A DNA stretch of 64,000 nt from JBBQZO01 sp038207625 (GCA_038207625.1 JBBQZO010000010.1:62001-126000); one strand, 5' to 3'. Shown: positions 1 through 9,507, numbered from the stretch's first letter. Notes: generated by a model not told the origin, from the sequence alone. Numbers and translations: made by a program.

Positions 1-244
1 GCACCACCGAATAAAAGCTGTCCATCAAAAACGATTTGCCGCGCCCGACGCCGCCCCACATGTAGACGCCGCGCGGCACGTCAGGCCGGTTGATCAGGCG
101 TTTAAACGTGCTCGAGCGGCGGCCCTTGAAATGCACCCATTGCTCATAGGCCTGCTGCAGGCGGTCGACCGCGCGCTGTTGCGCCGCATCGGAGTGAAAA
201 CCGCGCTCAGCGAGCGTGTGTTCGTAAAATTGCTGGACGTTCAT
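1..244 (-). CDS. zapE: Cell division protein ZapE (AFG1-like ATPase), N-terminal part, cut by window edge
   Basis: The minus-strand reading frame starts at the ATG at 244 and runs off the window start, giving about 81 N-terminal residues. It begins MNVQQFYEH and ends with a Walker A motif, GGVGRGKS, preceded by RGVYMW, as in the ZapE/AFG1 P-loop ATPases. ZapE is a cytoplasmic ATPase that acts at the Z-ring late in division. Its position just downstream of lpd is usual in Burkholderiales. The gap to lpd is 104 bp and holds a GC-rich hairpin, so it may be transcribed apart from the odh operon. Family identity is secure; the C-terminal part is not visible. Confidence 0.88.
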   Translation of the reverse strand, partial: MNVQQFYEHTLAERGFHSDAAQQRAVDRLQQAYEQWVHFKGRRSSTFKRLINRPDVPRGVYMWGGVGRGKSFLMDSFYSVV

Positions 245-308
245 CGATTGGATTCAGTGCGAGGCTGGCGGATGCATTTGCCAGCGTTCGGCACGTTGCA
301 GGGGAAAG

Positions 309-335
309 CCGGGCCGACGCTGCGCGCCGGCCCGG
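309..335 (-). terminator. GC-rich hairpin between lpd and zapE, possible terminator
   Basis: An 8-bp perfect stem (CCGGGCCG / CGGCCCGG) with an 11-nt loop lies just after the lpd stop codon in the direction of transcription. Only a short CTTT follows it, so termination would be partial at best. Confidence 0.4.
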
Positions 336-348
336 TCAAAAACACGAC

Positions 349-1782
349 TTAGAAGTTCAGCGCGCGCTTGTCGACGGCCAGTGCCGCCTCCTTGGTCGCT
401 TCCGACAGCGACGGATGGGCGTGGCAAATGCGCGCGATGTCTTCGCTGGAAGCCTTGAATTCCATCGCCACCACCGCTTCGGCGATCAGCTCGGAGGCCA
501 TCGGGCCGACGATGTGCACGCCGAGGATTTCATCGGTCGTCGCGTCGGCGAGGAACTTGACCATGCCCGAGGTATCGCCCAGCGCGCGTGCACGGCCATT
601 GGCCATGAACGGGAAGGTGCCCGCCTTGTAGGCCACGCCAGCCGCTTTCAACTGCTGTTCGGTCTGGCCGACCCACGCGATTTCCGGCGAGGTGTAGATG
701 ACCCAGGGGATGGTGTTGAAGTTGACGTGACCGTGCTGGCCGGCGATACGCTCGGCCACGGCAACGCCCTCTTCTTCGGCCTTGTGCGCCAGCATCGGGC
801 CGCGCACCACGTCGCCCACCGCCCACACGTTGGGCAAATTGGTGCGGCAATGGTCGTCGACGGCGATGAAGCCGCGCTCGTCGAGCGTCAGGCCAACCAC
901 TTCGGCATTCAAACCGTTGGTGTTCGGCACGCGCCCGATCGAGATGATCAACTTGTCAAACGTTTCGCTGTGCGCGTCGCCCTTGGCGTCGACGTATTCG
1001 ACGGTGACGTTCTTCTTGCCTTTGCTGATCGTGCCGATCTTGCAACCGAGCTCGATCGCCAGACCCTGCTTGGCAAACAGCTTGCCCGCTTCCTTGGCGA
1101 TCTGTTCATCGACCGCGCCCAACAGGACCGGCAGGCCTTCAAGGACGGTGACCTTGGCGCCCAGACGGCGCCACACGCTGCCCATTTCCAGACCGATCAC
1201 GCCAGCGCCGATCACGCCCAGCTTGGCCGGCACGGCGTCGATGGTCAAGGCGCCCGAGTTCGACAAAATCAGCTTCTCGTCAAAGGCCGCGCCGGGCAGT
1301 TCGCGCGCGTTCGAGCCCGTCGCGATGACCACGTGCTTCGCTTGCAGCGTCTCGGCGTTGGCGCCGGTGACGCTGACGCTATAGCCTTCGCCGGTGGCGG
1401 CGGCGAACGCGCCACGACCGTGGAAGAAGGCGATCTTGTTCTTTTTCAGCAGGTACAAAATGCCGTCATTGTTCTGTTTGACGACGGTGTCCTTGCGCTT
1501 TAACATTTGCGGCAGGTTCAGCTTCAGGCCGGCGACGTCGATGCCGTGTTCGGCAAAGCTGTGCCCGGCGTGCTCGAAGTGCTCGGACGATTGCAGCAGC
1601 GCCTTGGAGGGGATGCAGCCGACGTTGGTGCAGGTGCCGCCCGGTGCGGGTCCGCCCTTGGCGTTGGCCCACTCGTCGATGCAGGCGACCGAAAAGCCCA
1701 GTTGCGCCGCGCGGATGGCCGCGATGTAGCCGCCGGGACCGGCGCCGATGACGACGACGTCAAATTGTTTTGCAGTGCTCAT
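349..1782 (-). CDS. lpdA: Dihydrolipoyl dehydrogenase (E3) of the 2-oxoglutarate dehydrogenase complex
   Basis: A 477-residue flavoprotein that reoxidises the dihydrolipoyl group of E2, passing electrons through a disulfide and FAD to NAD+. The N-terminal FAD fold has GAGPGG (residues 13-18). The redox-active cysteines are C51 and C56 in GGTCTNVGCIPSK. The NAD-binding GAGVIG motif lies near the middle, and the C-terminal catalytic His-Glu region reads HAHPSLSEA. Length is normal for the family. It is the last gene of the odhA-odhB-(pspC-like)-lpd run, 15 bp after the SHOCT-PspC gene. Start is the ATG at 1782. Confidence 0.97.
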   Translation of the reverse strand: MSTAKQFDVVVIGAGPGGYIAAIRAAQLGFSVACIDEWANAKGGPAPGGTCTNVGCIPSKALLQSSEHFEHAGHSFAEHGIDVAGLKLNLPQMLKRKDTVVKQNNDGILYLLKKNKIAFFHGRGAFAAATGEGYSVSVTGANAETLQAKHVVIATGSNARELPGAAFDEKLILSNSGALTIDAVPAKLGVIGAGVIGLEMGSVWRRLGAKVTVLEGLPVLLGAVDEQIAKEAGKLFAKQGLAIELGCKIGTISKGKKNVTVEYVDAKGDAHSETFDKLIISIGRVPNTNGLNAEVVGLTLDERGFIAVDDHCRTNLPNVWAVGDVVRGPMLAHKAEEEGVAVAERIAGQHGHVNFNTIPWVIYTSPEIAWVGQTEQQLKAAGVAYKAGTFPFMANGRARALGDTSGMVKFLADATTDEILGVHIVGPMASELIAEAVVAMEFKASSEDIARICHAHPSLSEATKEAALAVDKRALNF

Positions 1783-1797
1783 TGTTTGATTCCTAAA

Positions 1798-2139
1798 TTA
1801 TTCGTCAGGGACGAAAATCCACAGTAGAAGGTAGATCACCAGACCGAAGCCGAACGACAGCGTAAACAGCACAAACACCAGGCGCCAGATCCACGACTCC
1901 ATGCCGGAGGCGCGCGCCAGGCCGCCACACACGCCGCCTAACCAGCGGTCGCTGCGCGAACGGCGCAGGCGGTTAAATTCGTTGACCAGATCGGCCCCGC
2001 CGCCGGCGTCCTGCGCCGGCTTGTTCAGGTCTACGCCGGCCGCCAGCACCTTGGCCTTGGCCTGTTCGAATTCGGCATCGGTGAGCGCACCGGCCTGATG
2101 CAGCTCGTGCAAACGCTTGACTTCTTCCGAGACTATCAT
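1798..2139 (-). CDS. SHOCT and PspC domain membrane protein
   Basis: 113 residues. The N-terminal 35 residues form a SHOCT-like short helical motif (EEVKRLHELHQAGALTDAEF). The C-terminal half is a PspC domain: RRSRSDRWLGGVCGGLA followed by a hydrophobic hairpin ending in LLLWIFVPDE. PspC proteins are inner-membrane proteins linked to envelope stress. SHOCT is a common oligomerisation or binding module. The gene lies between odhB (89 bp away, with a hairpin in the gap) and lpd (15 bp), so it is probably co-transcribed with lpd. A role in 2-oxoglutarate dehydrogenase is not implied by any domain. Confidence 0.85.
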   Translation of the reverse strand: MIVSEEVKRLHELHQAGALTDAEFEQAKAKVLAAGVDLNKPAQDAGGGADLVNEFNRLRRSRSDRWLGGVCGGLARASGMESWIWRLVFVLFTLSFGFGLVIYLLLWIFVPDE

Positions 2140-2164
2140 GGTGATCCCTTCTCAAGAAAACGCC

Positions 2165-2186
2165 GCCTCCCGCACGCGCGGGAGGC
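2165..2186 (-). terminator. Intercistronic hairpin after odhB
   Basis: A perfect 9-bp stem (GCCTCCCGC / GCGGGAGGC) with a 4-nt loop. In the transcript it is followed by GGCGTTTTCTT, a weak U-tract. It may end part of the odhAB transcript or stabilise its 3' end, which would give pspC-lpd a lower or separate expression. Confidence 0.5.
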
Positions 2187-2228
2187 AGGTGTTGGCACGC
2201 GCTGACCGTCAGGCCGCGCGCATGACGC

Positions 2229-3479
2229 TTACAGGTCGAGCAGCAGGCGGGTCGGATCTTCCAGCGTTTCCTTCATCGCCACCAGACCGAGCACCGCTTC
2301 GCGCCCGTCGATGATGCGGTGATCGTAGGACATCGCCAGATAGTTCATCGGGCGAATCACGATCTGGCCGTTTTCGACGACTGCGCGGTCCTTGGTCGCA
2401 TGCACGCCCAGAATGGCCGATTGCGGCGGGTTGATGATCGGAGTCGACAGCATCGAGCCGAAGGTGCCGCCGTTGGAGATCGAGAAAGTGCCGCCGGTCA
2501 GATCGTCCAGCGTCAGCTTGCCTTCCTTGGCCTTGGCGCCGAATTCGCCGATTTTCTTTTCGATGTCGGCGATCGACATCTGGTCGGCATTGCGCAAGAT
2601 CGGCACCACCAGGCCGCGTGGCGAACCGACCGCGATACCGATGTCGAAGTAGCCGTGGTAGACGATGTCATTGCCATCGACGGAGGCGTTGATGACCGGG
2701 TATTTTTTCAAGGCGGCGACGGCGGCCTTGACGAAGAAGGACATGAAGCCCAGCTTGACGCCATGCTCTTTCTCGAACTTGTCCTTGAACTTGTTGCGCA
2801 GGTCGATCACCGGCTGCATGTTCACTTCATTGAACGTGGTCAAAATCGCGTTGGTCGATTGCGACATCACCAGGCGCTCGGCGATACGGGCGCGCAGGCG
2901 GCTCATCGGCACGCGCTCTTCCGGACGGTCGCCCAGGTTCGGCGCGGCCGGCGCGCTCACTTGCTGCAGCGCTGGCTTGGCGGGCGCGCTCGGCGCCATC
3001 ATCGGAGCCGGTGCGGCCGGCTTGGCGGCGACAGCGCCCAGCACGTCGCCCTTGGTGACGAGACCGTCCTTGCCGGTGCCGGCAACTTGCGCCACCGACA
3101 GGTTGTTATCGGCCAGCAGCTTGGCGGCGGCCGGCATGGCCACGTCCGCTTTCGAGCTCGACACGCTCGTTGCAGCAACGGCGGCCAGGCCGGCAGGCGG
3201 CGCACTGGTCACTTCCATCGGGCTCACTTTCACCGAACCTTCGGTGTCGATGATGGCGATCACTTCGCCGGCGACGACGGTGCTGCCGTCGCCTTTGACG
3301 ATCTGGATGATGACGCCGGCGACCGGGGCCGGCAGTTCGAGCACGACCTTGTCGGTTTCGATGTCGATCAGATTTTCGTCACGGGCGACCGCTTCGCCCA
3401 ACTTCTTGTGCCACTGCAGCATGGTCGCTTCGGCGACCGATTCCGACAATTGAGGAACCTTGACTTCAATATGTGCCAT
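2229..3479 (-). CDS. odhB: Dihydrolipoyllysine succinyltransferase (E2 of 2-oxoglutarate dehydrogenase)
   Basis: 416 residues from the ATG at 3479, which begins MAHIEVKVPQLSES; the longer frame upstream lacks family similarity. Residues 1-75 are a lipoyl domain with the modified lysine in ETDKVVLEL. An Ala/Pro-rich linker follows, then a peripheral-subunit-binding domain near residues 110-145, and the acyltransferase domain ending with the catalytic SYDHRIIDG motif. It transfers succinyl groups from the E1-bound thiamine intermediate to CoA in the TCA cycle. The gap to odhA is 57 bp, so the two genes are one operon. Confidence 0.97.
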   Translation of the reverse strand: MAHIEVKVPQLSESVAEATMLQWHKKLGEAVARDENLIDIETDKVVLELPAPVAGVIIQIVKGDGSTVVAGEVIAIIDTEGSVKVSPMEVTSAPPAGLAAVAATSVSSSKADVAMPAAAKLLADNNLSVAQVAGTGKDGLVTKGDVLGAVAAKPAAPAPMMAPSAPAKPALQQVSAPAAPNLGDRPEERVPMSRLRARIAERLVMSQSTNAILTTFNEVNMQPVIDLRNKFKDKFEKEHGVKLGFMSFFVKAAVAALKKYPVINASVDGNDIVYHGYFDIGIAVGSPRGLVVPILRNADQMSIADIEKKIGEFGAKAKEGKLTLDDLTGGTFSISNGGTFGSMLSTPIINPPQSAILGVHATKDRAVVENGQIVIRPMNYLAMSYDHRIIDGREAVLGLVAMKETLEDPTRLLLDL

Positions 3480-3536
3480 GTAAAACTCCGTGTTTTTATT
3501 TAGTGGCGCCGCGCTCGTGGCGCGGCGCTGCAATCA

Positions 3537-6392
3537 TTATTTGGTCAGCACAAAGCCCTTGAGCTTGGCGAACGCCGTTTCGAGCAAATCTTTCTGCTGC
3601 GCGTAATGCTTGTCGTAGTAACCGACGGCCGGCGAGGCAGACGCTGGGCGACCGGCGTACGCGAGGCGTCCACCCGCTTCCATGCTTTCGAAGATGTTGT
3701 GCTGGATCTGGAACCAAGGTCCCTGATTTTGCGGCTCGTCCTGCGCCCACACCACTTCGGTCGCGTTCGGGAACTTCTTCAGTTCGGCCGCGAACGACTT
3801 GTGCGGGAACGGATACAGTTGCTCGATACGGATGATGGCGGTGTCGGTCTGGCCGCGCGTTTTGCGTGCGTTGACCAGATCGTAGTAGACCTTGCCGGAG
3901 CAGGCGATCACGCGCTTGACTTTCTTCGCGTCGATTTTGTCGTCCACTTCACCGATCACGGTGTGGAAGGCGCCTTTGGCCAGTTCGGACAGCGGCGAGC
4001 CCGCATCCTTGTTGCGCAGCAGCGATTTCGGCGTCAGGATGACCAACGGCTTGCGGAACTGGCGCACCATCTGACGACGCAGCAAGTGGAAGATCTGCGC
4101 GGCCGACGTCGGCTGCACCACTTGCATATTGTTGTCCGCGCACAGTTGCAGGAAGCGTTCCGGACGGGCCGACGAGTGCTCGGGACCCTGGCCTTCGTAA
4201 CCGTGCGGCAGCATCATTACCAGACCGTTGGCACGGCCCCACTTGACTTCGCCGGAGCTGATGAACTGGTCGATGACGACCTGGGCGCCGTTGGCGAAAT
4301 CGCCGAACTGCGCTTCCCAGATGGTCAGCGTATTCGGCTCAGCCGACGAGTAGCCGTATTCGAAGGCCAGCACGGCTTCTTCGGACAGCACCGAGTCGAT
4401 CACCGTGAACGGCGCCTGGTTGTCGGACACATTGCACAGCGGCACGTACGTACCGGCATCCCAACGTTCGCGGTTCTGATCGTGCAGCACCGCGTGGCGA
4501 TGCACGAAGGTGCCGCGGCCGGCGTCCTGGCCGGACAGGCGGATCGCGTAACCGGAGGCGACCAGCGTGGCGAACGCCAGATGCTCGCCCATGCCCCAGT
4601 CAAGATTAACTTCGCCGCGGCCCATGTTGGCGCGGTCGGCCAGCACTTTTTCAACCAGCGGATGGACCTTGAAGTCGTCCGGCACGGTCGTGATGCGGGT
4701 GGCCAGACGTTTCAGTTCCGTCATCGGCACGGCCGTGTCGGCCACGTCGGTCCACTTGCGGTTCAGGAACGGCAGCCAGTCGACTGCGTACTTGTTCTTG
4801 AAGTTGGAGATGACCGGATCGACCGTGTGCTTGCCGGCGTCCATCGCGTCGCGGAAGGTCGCGACCATTTTGTCGCCCTGGTCGGCGGCAATGGTGCCCT
4901 GCGCGGCCAGTTTGTCGGCGTACAGCTTGCGGGTGCCCGGATGCTGGCCGATTTTCTTGTACATCAGCGGCTGGGTCAGCGCCGGCGTATCTTGCTCGTT
5001 GTGGCCAAGCTTGCGGTAGCAGATGATGTCAAGGACGATGTCCTTCTTGAACAGCATGCGGTAGTCGAGCGCGATCTGGGTCGCCAGCACGACCGCTTCA
5101 GGATCGTCGCCGTTGATGTGCAGCACCGGCGCTTCGATCATCTTGACCACGTCCGAGCAGTACAAGGTCGAACGCGAGTCGCGTGGATCGGACGTGGTGA
5201 AACCGATCTGATTGTTGATCACGATGTGCACCGTGCCGCCCGTGCCGTAGCCGCGGGTCTGCGCCAGATTGAGCGTTTCCATGACTACCCCCTGGCCGGC
5301 AAAAGCGGCGTCGCCGTGCACCAGAATCGGCAGCACTTGCGCGCCGTCCTTGTCGCCGCGGCGGTCCATGCGCGCCTTGACCGAACCCTCGACGACCGGG
5401 TTGACGATTTCCAGGTGCGACGGGTTGAACGCCAGCGACAGGTGGACCGGGCCGCCGGCGGTCGAGATATCGCTCGAGAAGCCCTGGTGGTACTTGACGT
5501 CGCCGGACGGCAGATCGTCGCCGTGCTTGCCTTCGAATTCTTCGAACAGCTCTTGCGGGGCCTTGCCCAGCGTGTTGACCAGCACGTTCAGACGGCCGCG
5601 GTGGGCCATGCCGATGACGATTTCCTGCACGCCCGCGACACCGGCGCGCTGGATGGTTTCATCCATCGACGCGATGAACGATTCGGAGCCTTCCAGCGAG
5701 AAGCGCTTGGCGCCCACGTACTTGGTGTGCAGATAGCGTTCCAGGCCTTCGGCGGCGGTCAGGCGGTCGAGAATGTGGATTTTCTTTTCGGCCGAAAAGG
5801 TCGGGGTCGAGCGGATCGACTCGAGCTTTTCCTGCAGCCAGCGCTTTTCGGCCGGGTCGGCGATGTACATGAACTCGGCGCCAATCGAACGGCAGTAGGT
5901 TTCGCGCAGCAGGTTGATCAGGTCGCGCAGCGAGGCCGTCTCGGCACCGAAATAGGTGTTGCTGATGTTGAACTGGATGTCCATGTCGGCATCGGCGAAA
6001 CCGTAGAAGCTCGGTTCGAGTTCCGGAATGCTTGGACGTTCCTGGCGTTGCAGCGGGTCCAGATTGGCCCAGTGCGAACCGAGGTAGCGATAGGCGGCGA
6101 TCAGCTGCGTGACGGCGACGCGCTTGCGGCCCATTTCGGCGTCGGTCGAGGCGACGACAACACGGATCGGACCGGCCTTGGCGCGTTCGGCGAACGAGGA
6201 CACGACGGGCGCATGGGCGACGTCGGGCTTGTTGCTGCCATCGACGGCGGGCACGTTTTGCATCGCATCAAAGTACGCGCGCCAGTTGTCCGGCACCGAG
6301 CCCGGATTGTTCAGGTACGCTTCGTACAGATCCTCGACGTACGGCGCATTGCCGCCGAACAGGTACGAGTTGGCACTATATTGTTGCATCAT
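3537..6392 (-). CDS. odhA: 2-oxoglutarate dehydrogenase E1 component
   Basis: 951 residues from the ATG at 6392 (MMQQYSANSYLFGG). The frame stays open to a GTG three codons earlier, but AAAGG stands 8 nt before the ATG and too close to the GTG. The protein has the family's N-terminal Tyr-rich segment (NAPYVEDLYEAYL), the E1 thiamine-diphosphate domains (GMAHRGRLNVL; GDAAFAGQGVV) and the transketolase-like pyrimidine domain (HGYEGQGPEHSSARPERFLQL). It decarboxylates 2-oxoglutarate and loads succinyl onto OdhB. First gene of the operon; its promoter must lie within 6393-6705. Confidence 0.97.
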   Translation of the reverse strand: MMQQYSANSYLFGGNAPYVEDLYEAYLNNPGSVPDNWRAYFDAMQNVPAVDGSNKPDVAHAPVVSSFAERAKAGPIRVVVASTDAEMGRKRVAVTQLIAAYRYLGSHWANLDPLQRQERPSIPELEPSFYGFADADMDIQFNISNTYFGAETASLRDLINLLRETYCRSIGAEFMYIADPAEKRWLQEKLESIRSTPTFSAEKKIHILDRLTAAEGLERYLHTKYVGAKRFSLEGSESFIASMDETIQRAGVAGVQEIVIGMAHRGRLNVLVNTLGKAPQELFEEFEGKHGDDLPSGDVKYHQGFSSDISTAGGPVHLSLAFNPSHLEIVNPVVEGSVKARMDRRGDKDGAQVLPILVHGDAAFAGQGVVMETLNLAQTRGYGTGGTVHIVINNQIGFTTSDPRDSRSTLYCSDVVKMIEAPVLHINGDDPEAVVLATQIALDYRMLFKKDIVLDIICYRKLGHNEQDTPALTQPLMYKKIGQHPGTRKLYADKLAAQGTIAADQGDKMVATFRDAMDAGKHTVDPVISNFKNKYAVDWLPFLNRKWTDVADTAVPMTELKRLATRITTVPDDFKVHPLVEKVLADRANMGRGEVNLDWGMGEHLAFATLVASGYAIRLSGQDAGRGTFVHRHAVLHDQNRERWDAGTYVPLCNVSDNQAPFTVIDSVLSEEAVLAFEYGYSSAEPNTLTIWEAQFGDFANGAQVVIDQFISSGEVKWGRANGLVMMLPHGYEGQGPEHSSARPERFLQLCADNNMQVVQPTSAAQIFHLLRRQMVRQFRKPLVILTPKSLLRNKDAGSPLSELAKGAFHTVIGEVDDKIDAKKVKRVIACSGKVYYDLVNARKTRGQTDTAIIRIEQLYPFPHKSFAAELKKFPNATEVVWAQDEPQNQGPWFQIQHNIFESMEAGGRLAYAGRPASASPAVGYYDKHYAQQKDLLETAFAKLKGFVLTK

Positions 6393-6705
6393 ATTGCTCA
6401 CCTTTCTTCGCGTTTCGCGAGATTAGCGGGTTAATCTAACCTTCCGCGACACGGCCTGACCGGTTAGCGGATTGCACATCAAGTTGTGGGGAAGGACTTT
6501 ACTTCGGGCAGAATGCTTTACAAAAGTTTCTCAGAAGAGCACGCGGTATTGTAACGCAACAGGCACGCGGGCTAAACAAACTTGTCGAGAAAGTGCGATT
6601 TCCATAGCGCGCGATGCACACCGGCGCGGCGCGCAGGGCGACAAAAACCTCGACTTCGCGGTCTAGATCATTTATTCTAGATCCATTCCCGCCTCCCTGC
6701 CCGCC
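6393..6705. other. Intergenic region between divergent odhA and blaI-like genes
   Basis: About 310 bp of noncoding DNA. It should hold the minus-strand promoter and leader of the odh operon and the plus-strand promoter of the BlaI-like gene. The only strong element seen is the TAGA-N8-TCTA site at 6664-6679. No convincing small gene was seen. Confidence 0.6.
6664..6679. promoter_or_regulatory. Putative BlaI-type operator, site 1
   Basis: The sequence TAGA-TCATTTAT-TCTA is an inverted repeat with an 8-bp centre, extended here to two full TCTAGA hexamers. It ends 26 bp before the start codon of the BlaI-like gene. The same TAGA-N8-TCTA pattern occurs twice in front of the second BlaI gene of this window (14150-14165 and 14259-14274). 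BlaI/MecI repressors bind short inverted repeats as dimers and repress themselves, so autoregulation is the simplest reading. Confidence 0.55.
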
Positions 6706-7086
6706 ATGACCGACACCAGCACACCGCCAAAGCCGACCGCCGCCGAACTTGAGCTGCTGCGCCTGCTGTGGCAAATCGGCCCGTCCAGCGCGAAAGCGCT
6801 ACACCAGGCGGCCGTGCAGGCGCGCCCCGACATCAGCGACGCGACCGTGCTGCGCTTGCTGCAAATGATGCACGCCAAGGGTTTGCTCACGCGCGACGAG
6901 CGTAGCCGCGCCCATGTGTATGCGCCGGCCCAGGCGCAAGAGGCGCTGCAGACCAATCTGCTCAAGGATCTGATCCACAAGGCGTTTTCCGGCTCGGGCA
7001 AGGAGCTGATCCTCGCGGCGCTGCGCGGCCACGTGAGCGCGACCGAACGGGCGGAAATTCAAGCGTTTCTGGACAAGCCGGATTAA
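6706..7086 (+). CDS. BlaI/MecI/CopY-family transcriptional repressor (solo)
   Basis: 126 residues. The N-terminal 75 residues form a winged helix of the BlaI/MecI type (PTAAELELLRLLWQIGPSSA, then DATVLRLLQMMHAKGLLTRD). The C-terminal part is the short dimerisation tail (NLLKDLIHKAFSGSGKELIL). BlaI proteins repress as dimers and are inactivated by a cognate membrane protease. No such protease is adjacent here. It is closely similar to the BlaI protein at 13732-14115, which is next to an M56 protease, so the two may share signals. The next gene, a TonB-dependent receptor 166 bp downstream on the same strand, may be a target. Confidence 0.85.
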   Translation: MTDTSTPPKPTAAELELLRLLWQIGPSSAKALHQAAVQARPDISDATVLRLLQMMHAKGLLTRDERSRAHVYAPAQAQEALQTNLLKDLIHKAFSGSGKELILAALRGHVSATERAEIQAFLDKPD

Positions 7087-7252
7087 CCATACCGCCGGGC
7101 CAGGCAAATACCACCAGTTGGCGTGACGATTGCTCCGGCAAGCGTTGGGTGTGCTCAAACGACACAGAAAACCGCGTCTTGCCATTTTGAAATTCACAGC
7201 CGCTGCCGTTGCGAATACACTCACTGCTATTCTGACGACCGAGCACCGACCG

Positions 7253-9367
7253 ATGCGCATGTTTTCGTTTCAGCTGGCGCTGTGCGCCGCAGTCCTGGCC
7301 CTGCACGGATCAGCCGCGCTGGCCCAGAGTACCGAAGAAGACGAGCTCGCCTTAGTGTACGGCAACAAGTCGCAGGTCAGCATCGCCACCGGCGCCGAGC
7401 AGGCGCTGGCGCGCGCGCCGGCGGTGGCCTCGGTCATCACGGCCGAGGACATCCGCGCGATGGGCGCGACCGGACTCGACCAGGTGCTCGAAAGCGTGCC
7501 CGGCTTTCATGTCTCGGTCGCCGCGTTTGCCTACAGCCCCATCTTCAGCGTGCGCGGTGTCGGCTTCGGCCTGTACAACCCGCAAGTGCTGGTGCTGCTT
7601 GACGGGGTGCGCACCAATTTTGCGATGACGGGCGGACGGGCCGTGGTCAGCGGCAACATCCCCATCGAGAACATCGCGCGCGTCGAAGTCATACGCGGGC
7701 CCGGTTCGGCGCTGTACGGCGCCGACGCGTTTGCCGGCGTGATCAACATCGTCAGCAAGAGCGCCGCCGAGATCAACGGCACTGTGCTGGGCCTGCGCGC
7801 CGGCAGTGCCAACACGCGCGACGGCTGGCTCCAGTACGGCGGCTACCTTGGCCCGCTGCAGGCCGCATTCTATCTGCACCGCGGACGCAGCGACGGCGCC
7901 GACAATCTGATCGAGAAGGACGCCCAGTCGGCGCTTGACCCGCTGTTTGGCAGCCACGCCTCGCTCGCGCCCGGCCCGCTGACGCTGGCGCGCAAGGAAG
8001 TCGATCTGAGCAGCACGCTCACGCTTGGCGACTGGCGCCTGCACGGTGCCTATCAGGGGCGCGAATCGGGCAGCGGCGCCGGTCTGGCCGAGTCGCTCGA
8101 CCCGAGCTCGCGCGCGCCGGAAACGCAGCTGCAGCTGGACCTGAGCTATCGCAACGCCAACTGGGCCAAGAACTGGGATGTGTCGGCGCAACTGGGCTTT
8201 TTGAACGACAAGGCGATTCGCGCCGAGCGCCCGTATATGCTATATCCGCCCGGCGCCTTCGGTGGCGCGTTCCCGCAAGGCATGCTGGGCGACCCGTCCC
8301 ATTACGAGCGCCAGACCCATGCCAGCGCGTCGGCGTTCTACTCGGGCTGGGATGGACACCGGGTGCGGGTGGGCAGCGGTTACCGGATCGAGGATTTGTA
8401 CTACACGGCCGAGCTGAAAAACTTCGCCATCGTCGCACTGCCCGGCGTGGGTCCCGTGGTCATGCCGCTGGGGCGCTATCTGGACGCCAGCGCCGACCCG
8501 GCGCTGCTGTTCCTGCAGCCGCAAAAGCGTTATCTGGCATATGGTTTCCTGCAGGACGAATGGCGTCTGACCAAGGACTGGACGCTCACGGTCGGGGTGC
8601 GCACCGACCATTATTCCGACTTTGGCAGCACCACCAATCCCCGCCTGGCACTGGTGTGGGATGCGGCCTACAACCTGGTCATCAAGCTGATGCATGGCCA
8701 GGCGTTTCGGGCGCCCGCCTTCAACGAGCAATATAGCGGCAACAACCCGGTCAACATCGGCAATCCGACCATTCGTCCCGAGACCATGGCGACCGACGAA
8801 GTGGCGCTGGCATGGCAGGCCACCACGACGCTGCAAGCGACGCTGAACCTGTTCCATTACAGAATGAACGACATCATCCGGCTCACGCCCAATCCGGACC
8901 CCAGCAGCGGCAAGTCGTATCAGAATGCGGGCGACCAGATCGGCAACGGGCTTGAGCTGGAGACGCGCTGGGACGCCAGCCGCGCATTGCGCCTGTCCGG
9001 CAGCCTGTCCTTGCAGCACTCGCGTGATGGCGCGACCGGCCAGGACAGCGGCGTGGCGCCGCGCCGGCGCCTGTTTGCCCGGGCCGACTGGGCGCTGGCC
9101 CCCCAATGGATGCTGGGCGGCACCGTCAATGCCGTGGCCGATCGGCAGCGCCAGGCCGGCGACTTGCGTGCGCCCGTCGCCAACTATGTGCTGGTGGACC
9201 TGAACCTGCGGCGCGAAAAAATCGCCGATCACTGCGATGTGCGCGTGGCCGTACGCAATCTGTTTGACCGTGACGCGCGCGAACCGAGCCTGGCGCCTGG
9301 CAACATCCCGTTCGACTTGCCGCTGGCGCGCCGCAGCGTATCGATCGAACTCGCCTACACGCTCTAG
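7253..9367 (+). CDS. TonB-dependent outer-membrane receptor
   Basis: 704 residues from the ATG at 7253, which gives a good signal peptide (hydrophobic FSFQLALCAAVLALHGSA, then ALAQ); the frame upstream lacks one. A plug domain spans roughly residues 45-160 (ASVITAEDIRAMGATGLDQVL; VEVIRGPGSALYGADAFAGVINI), followed by a barrel ending in an aromatic-poor but typical SVSIELAYTL strand. Such receptors import siderophores, cobalamin or other ligands using TonB energy. The ligand cannot be told from sequence. It resembles the receptor at 55599-57656 in plug style and size. No sigma/anti-sigma pair is nearby. Confidence 0.88.
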   Translation: MRMFSFQLALCAAVLALHGSAALAQSTEEDELALVYGNKSQVSIATGAEQALARAPAVASVITAEDIRAMGATGLDQVLESVPGFHVSVAAFAYSPIFSVRGVGFGLYNPQVLVLLDGVRTNFAMTGGRAVVSGNIPIENIARVEVIRGPGSALYGADAFAGVINIVSKSAAEINGTVLGLRAGSANTRDGWLQYGGYLGPLQAAFYLHRGRSDGADNLIEKDAQSALDPLFGSHASLAPGPLTLARKEVDLSSTLTLGDWRLHGAYQGRESGSGAGLAESLDPSSRAPETQLQLDLSYRNANWAKNWDVSAQLGFLNDKAIRAERPYMLYPPGAFGGAFPQGMLGDPSHYERQTHASASAFYSGWDGHRVRVGSGYRIEDLYYTAELKNFAIVALPGVGPVVMPLGRYLDASADPALLFLQPQKRYLAYGFLQDEWRLTKDWTLTVGVRTDHYSDFGSTTNPRLALVWDAAYNLVIKLMHGQAFRAPAFNEQYSGNNPVNIGNPTIRPETMATDEVALAWQATTTLQATLNLFHYRMNDIIRLTPNPDPSSGKSYQNAGDQIGNGLELETRWDASRALRLSGSLSLQHSRDGATGQDSGVAPRRRLFARADWALAPQWMLGGTVNAVADRQRQAGDLRAPVANYVLVDLNLRREKIADHCDVRVAVRNLFDRDAREPSLAPGNIPFDLPLARRSVSIELAYTL

Positions 9368-9507
9368 CAGCGCTACGCGTGAGCAGCGGCCCCGTCGGCG
9401 GTGCTCGACATCGACAAATGTCCACCGATCCGGCGGCACCTACCTCCCTCGGCGCATCGTCCTACAATAGCGCATGAACAGCGCACGTTAACCAAGCCAC
9501 CACGTCG

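Noticed and set aside
415..1503. Long plus-strand open frames opposite lpd, odhB, odhA and the RND gene (up to 1070 codons)
   Set aside because: They mirror the real genes on the other strand, an effect of high GC codon bias, and are rich in His/Arg/Gly with no family similarity.
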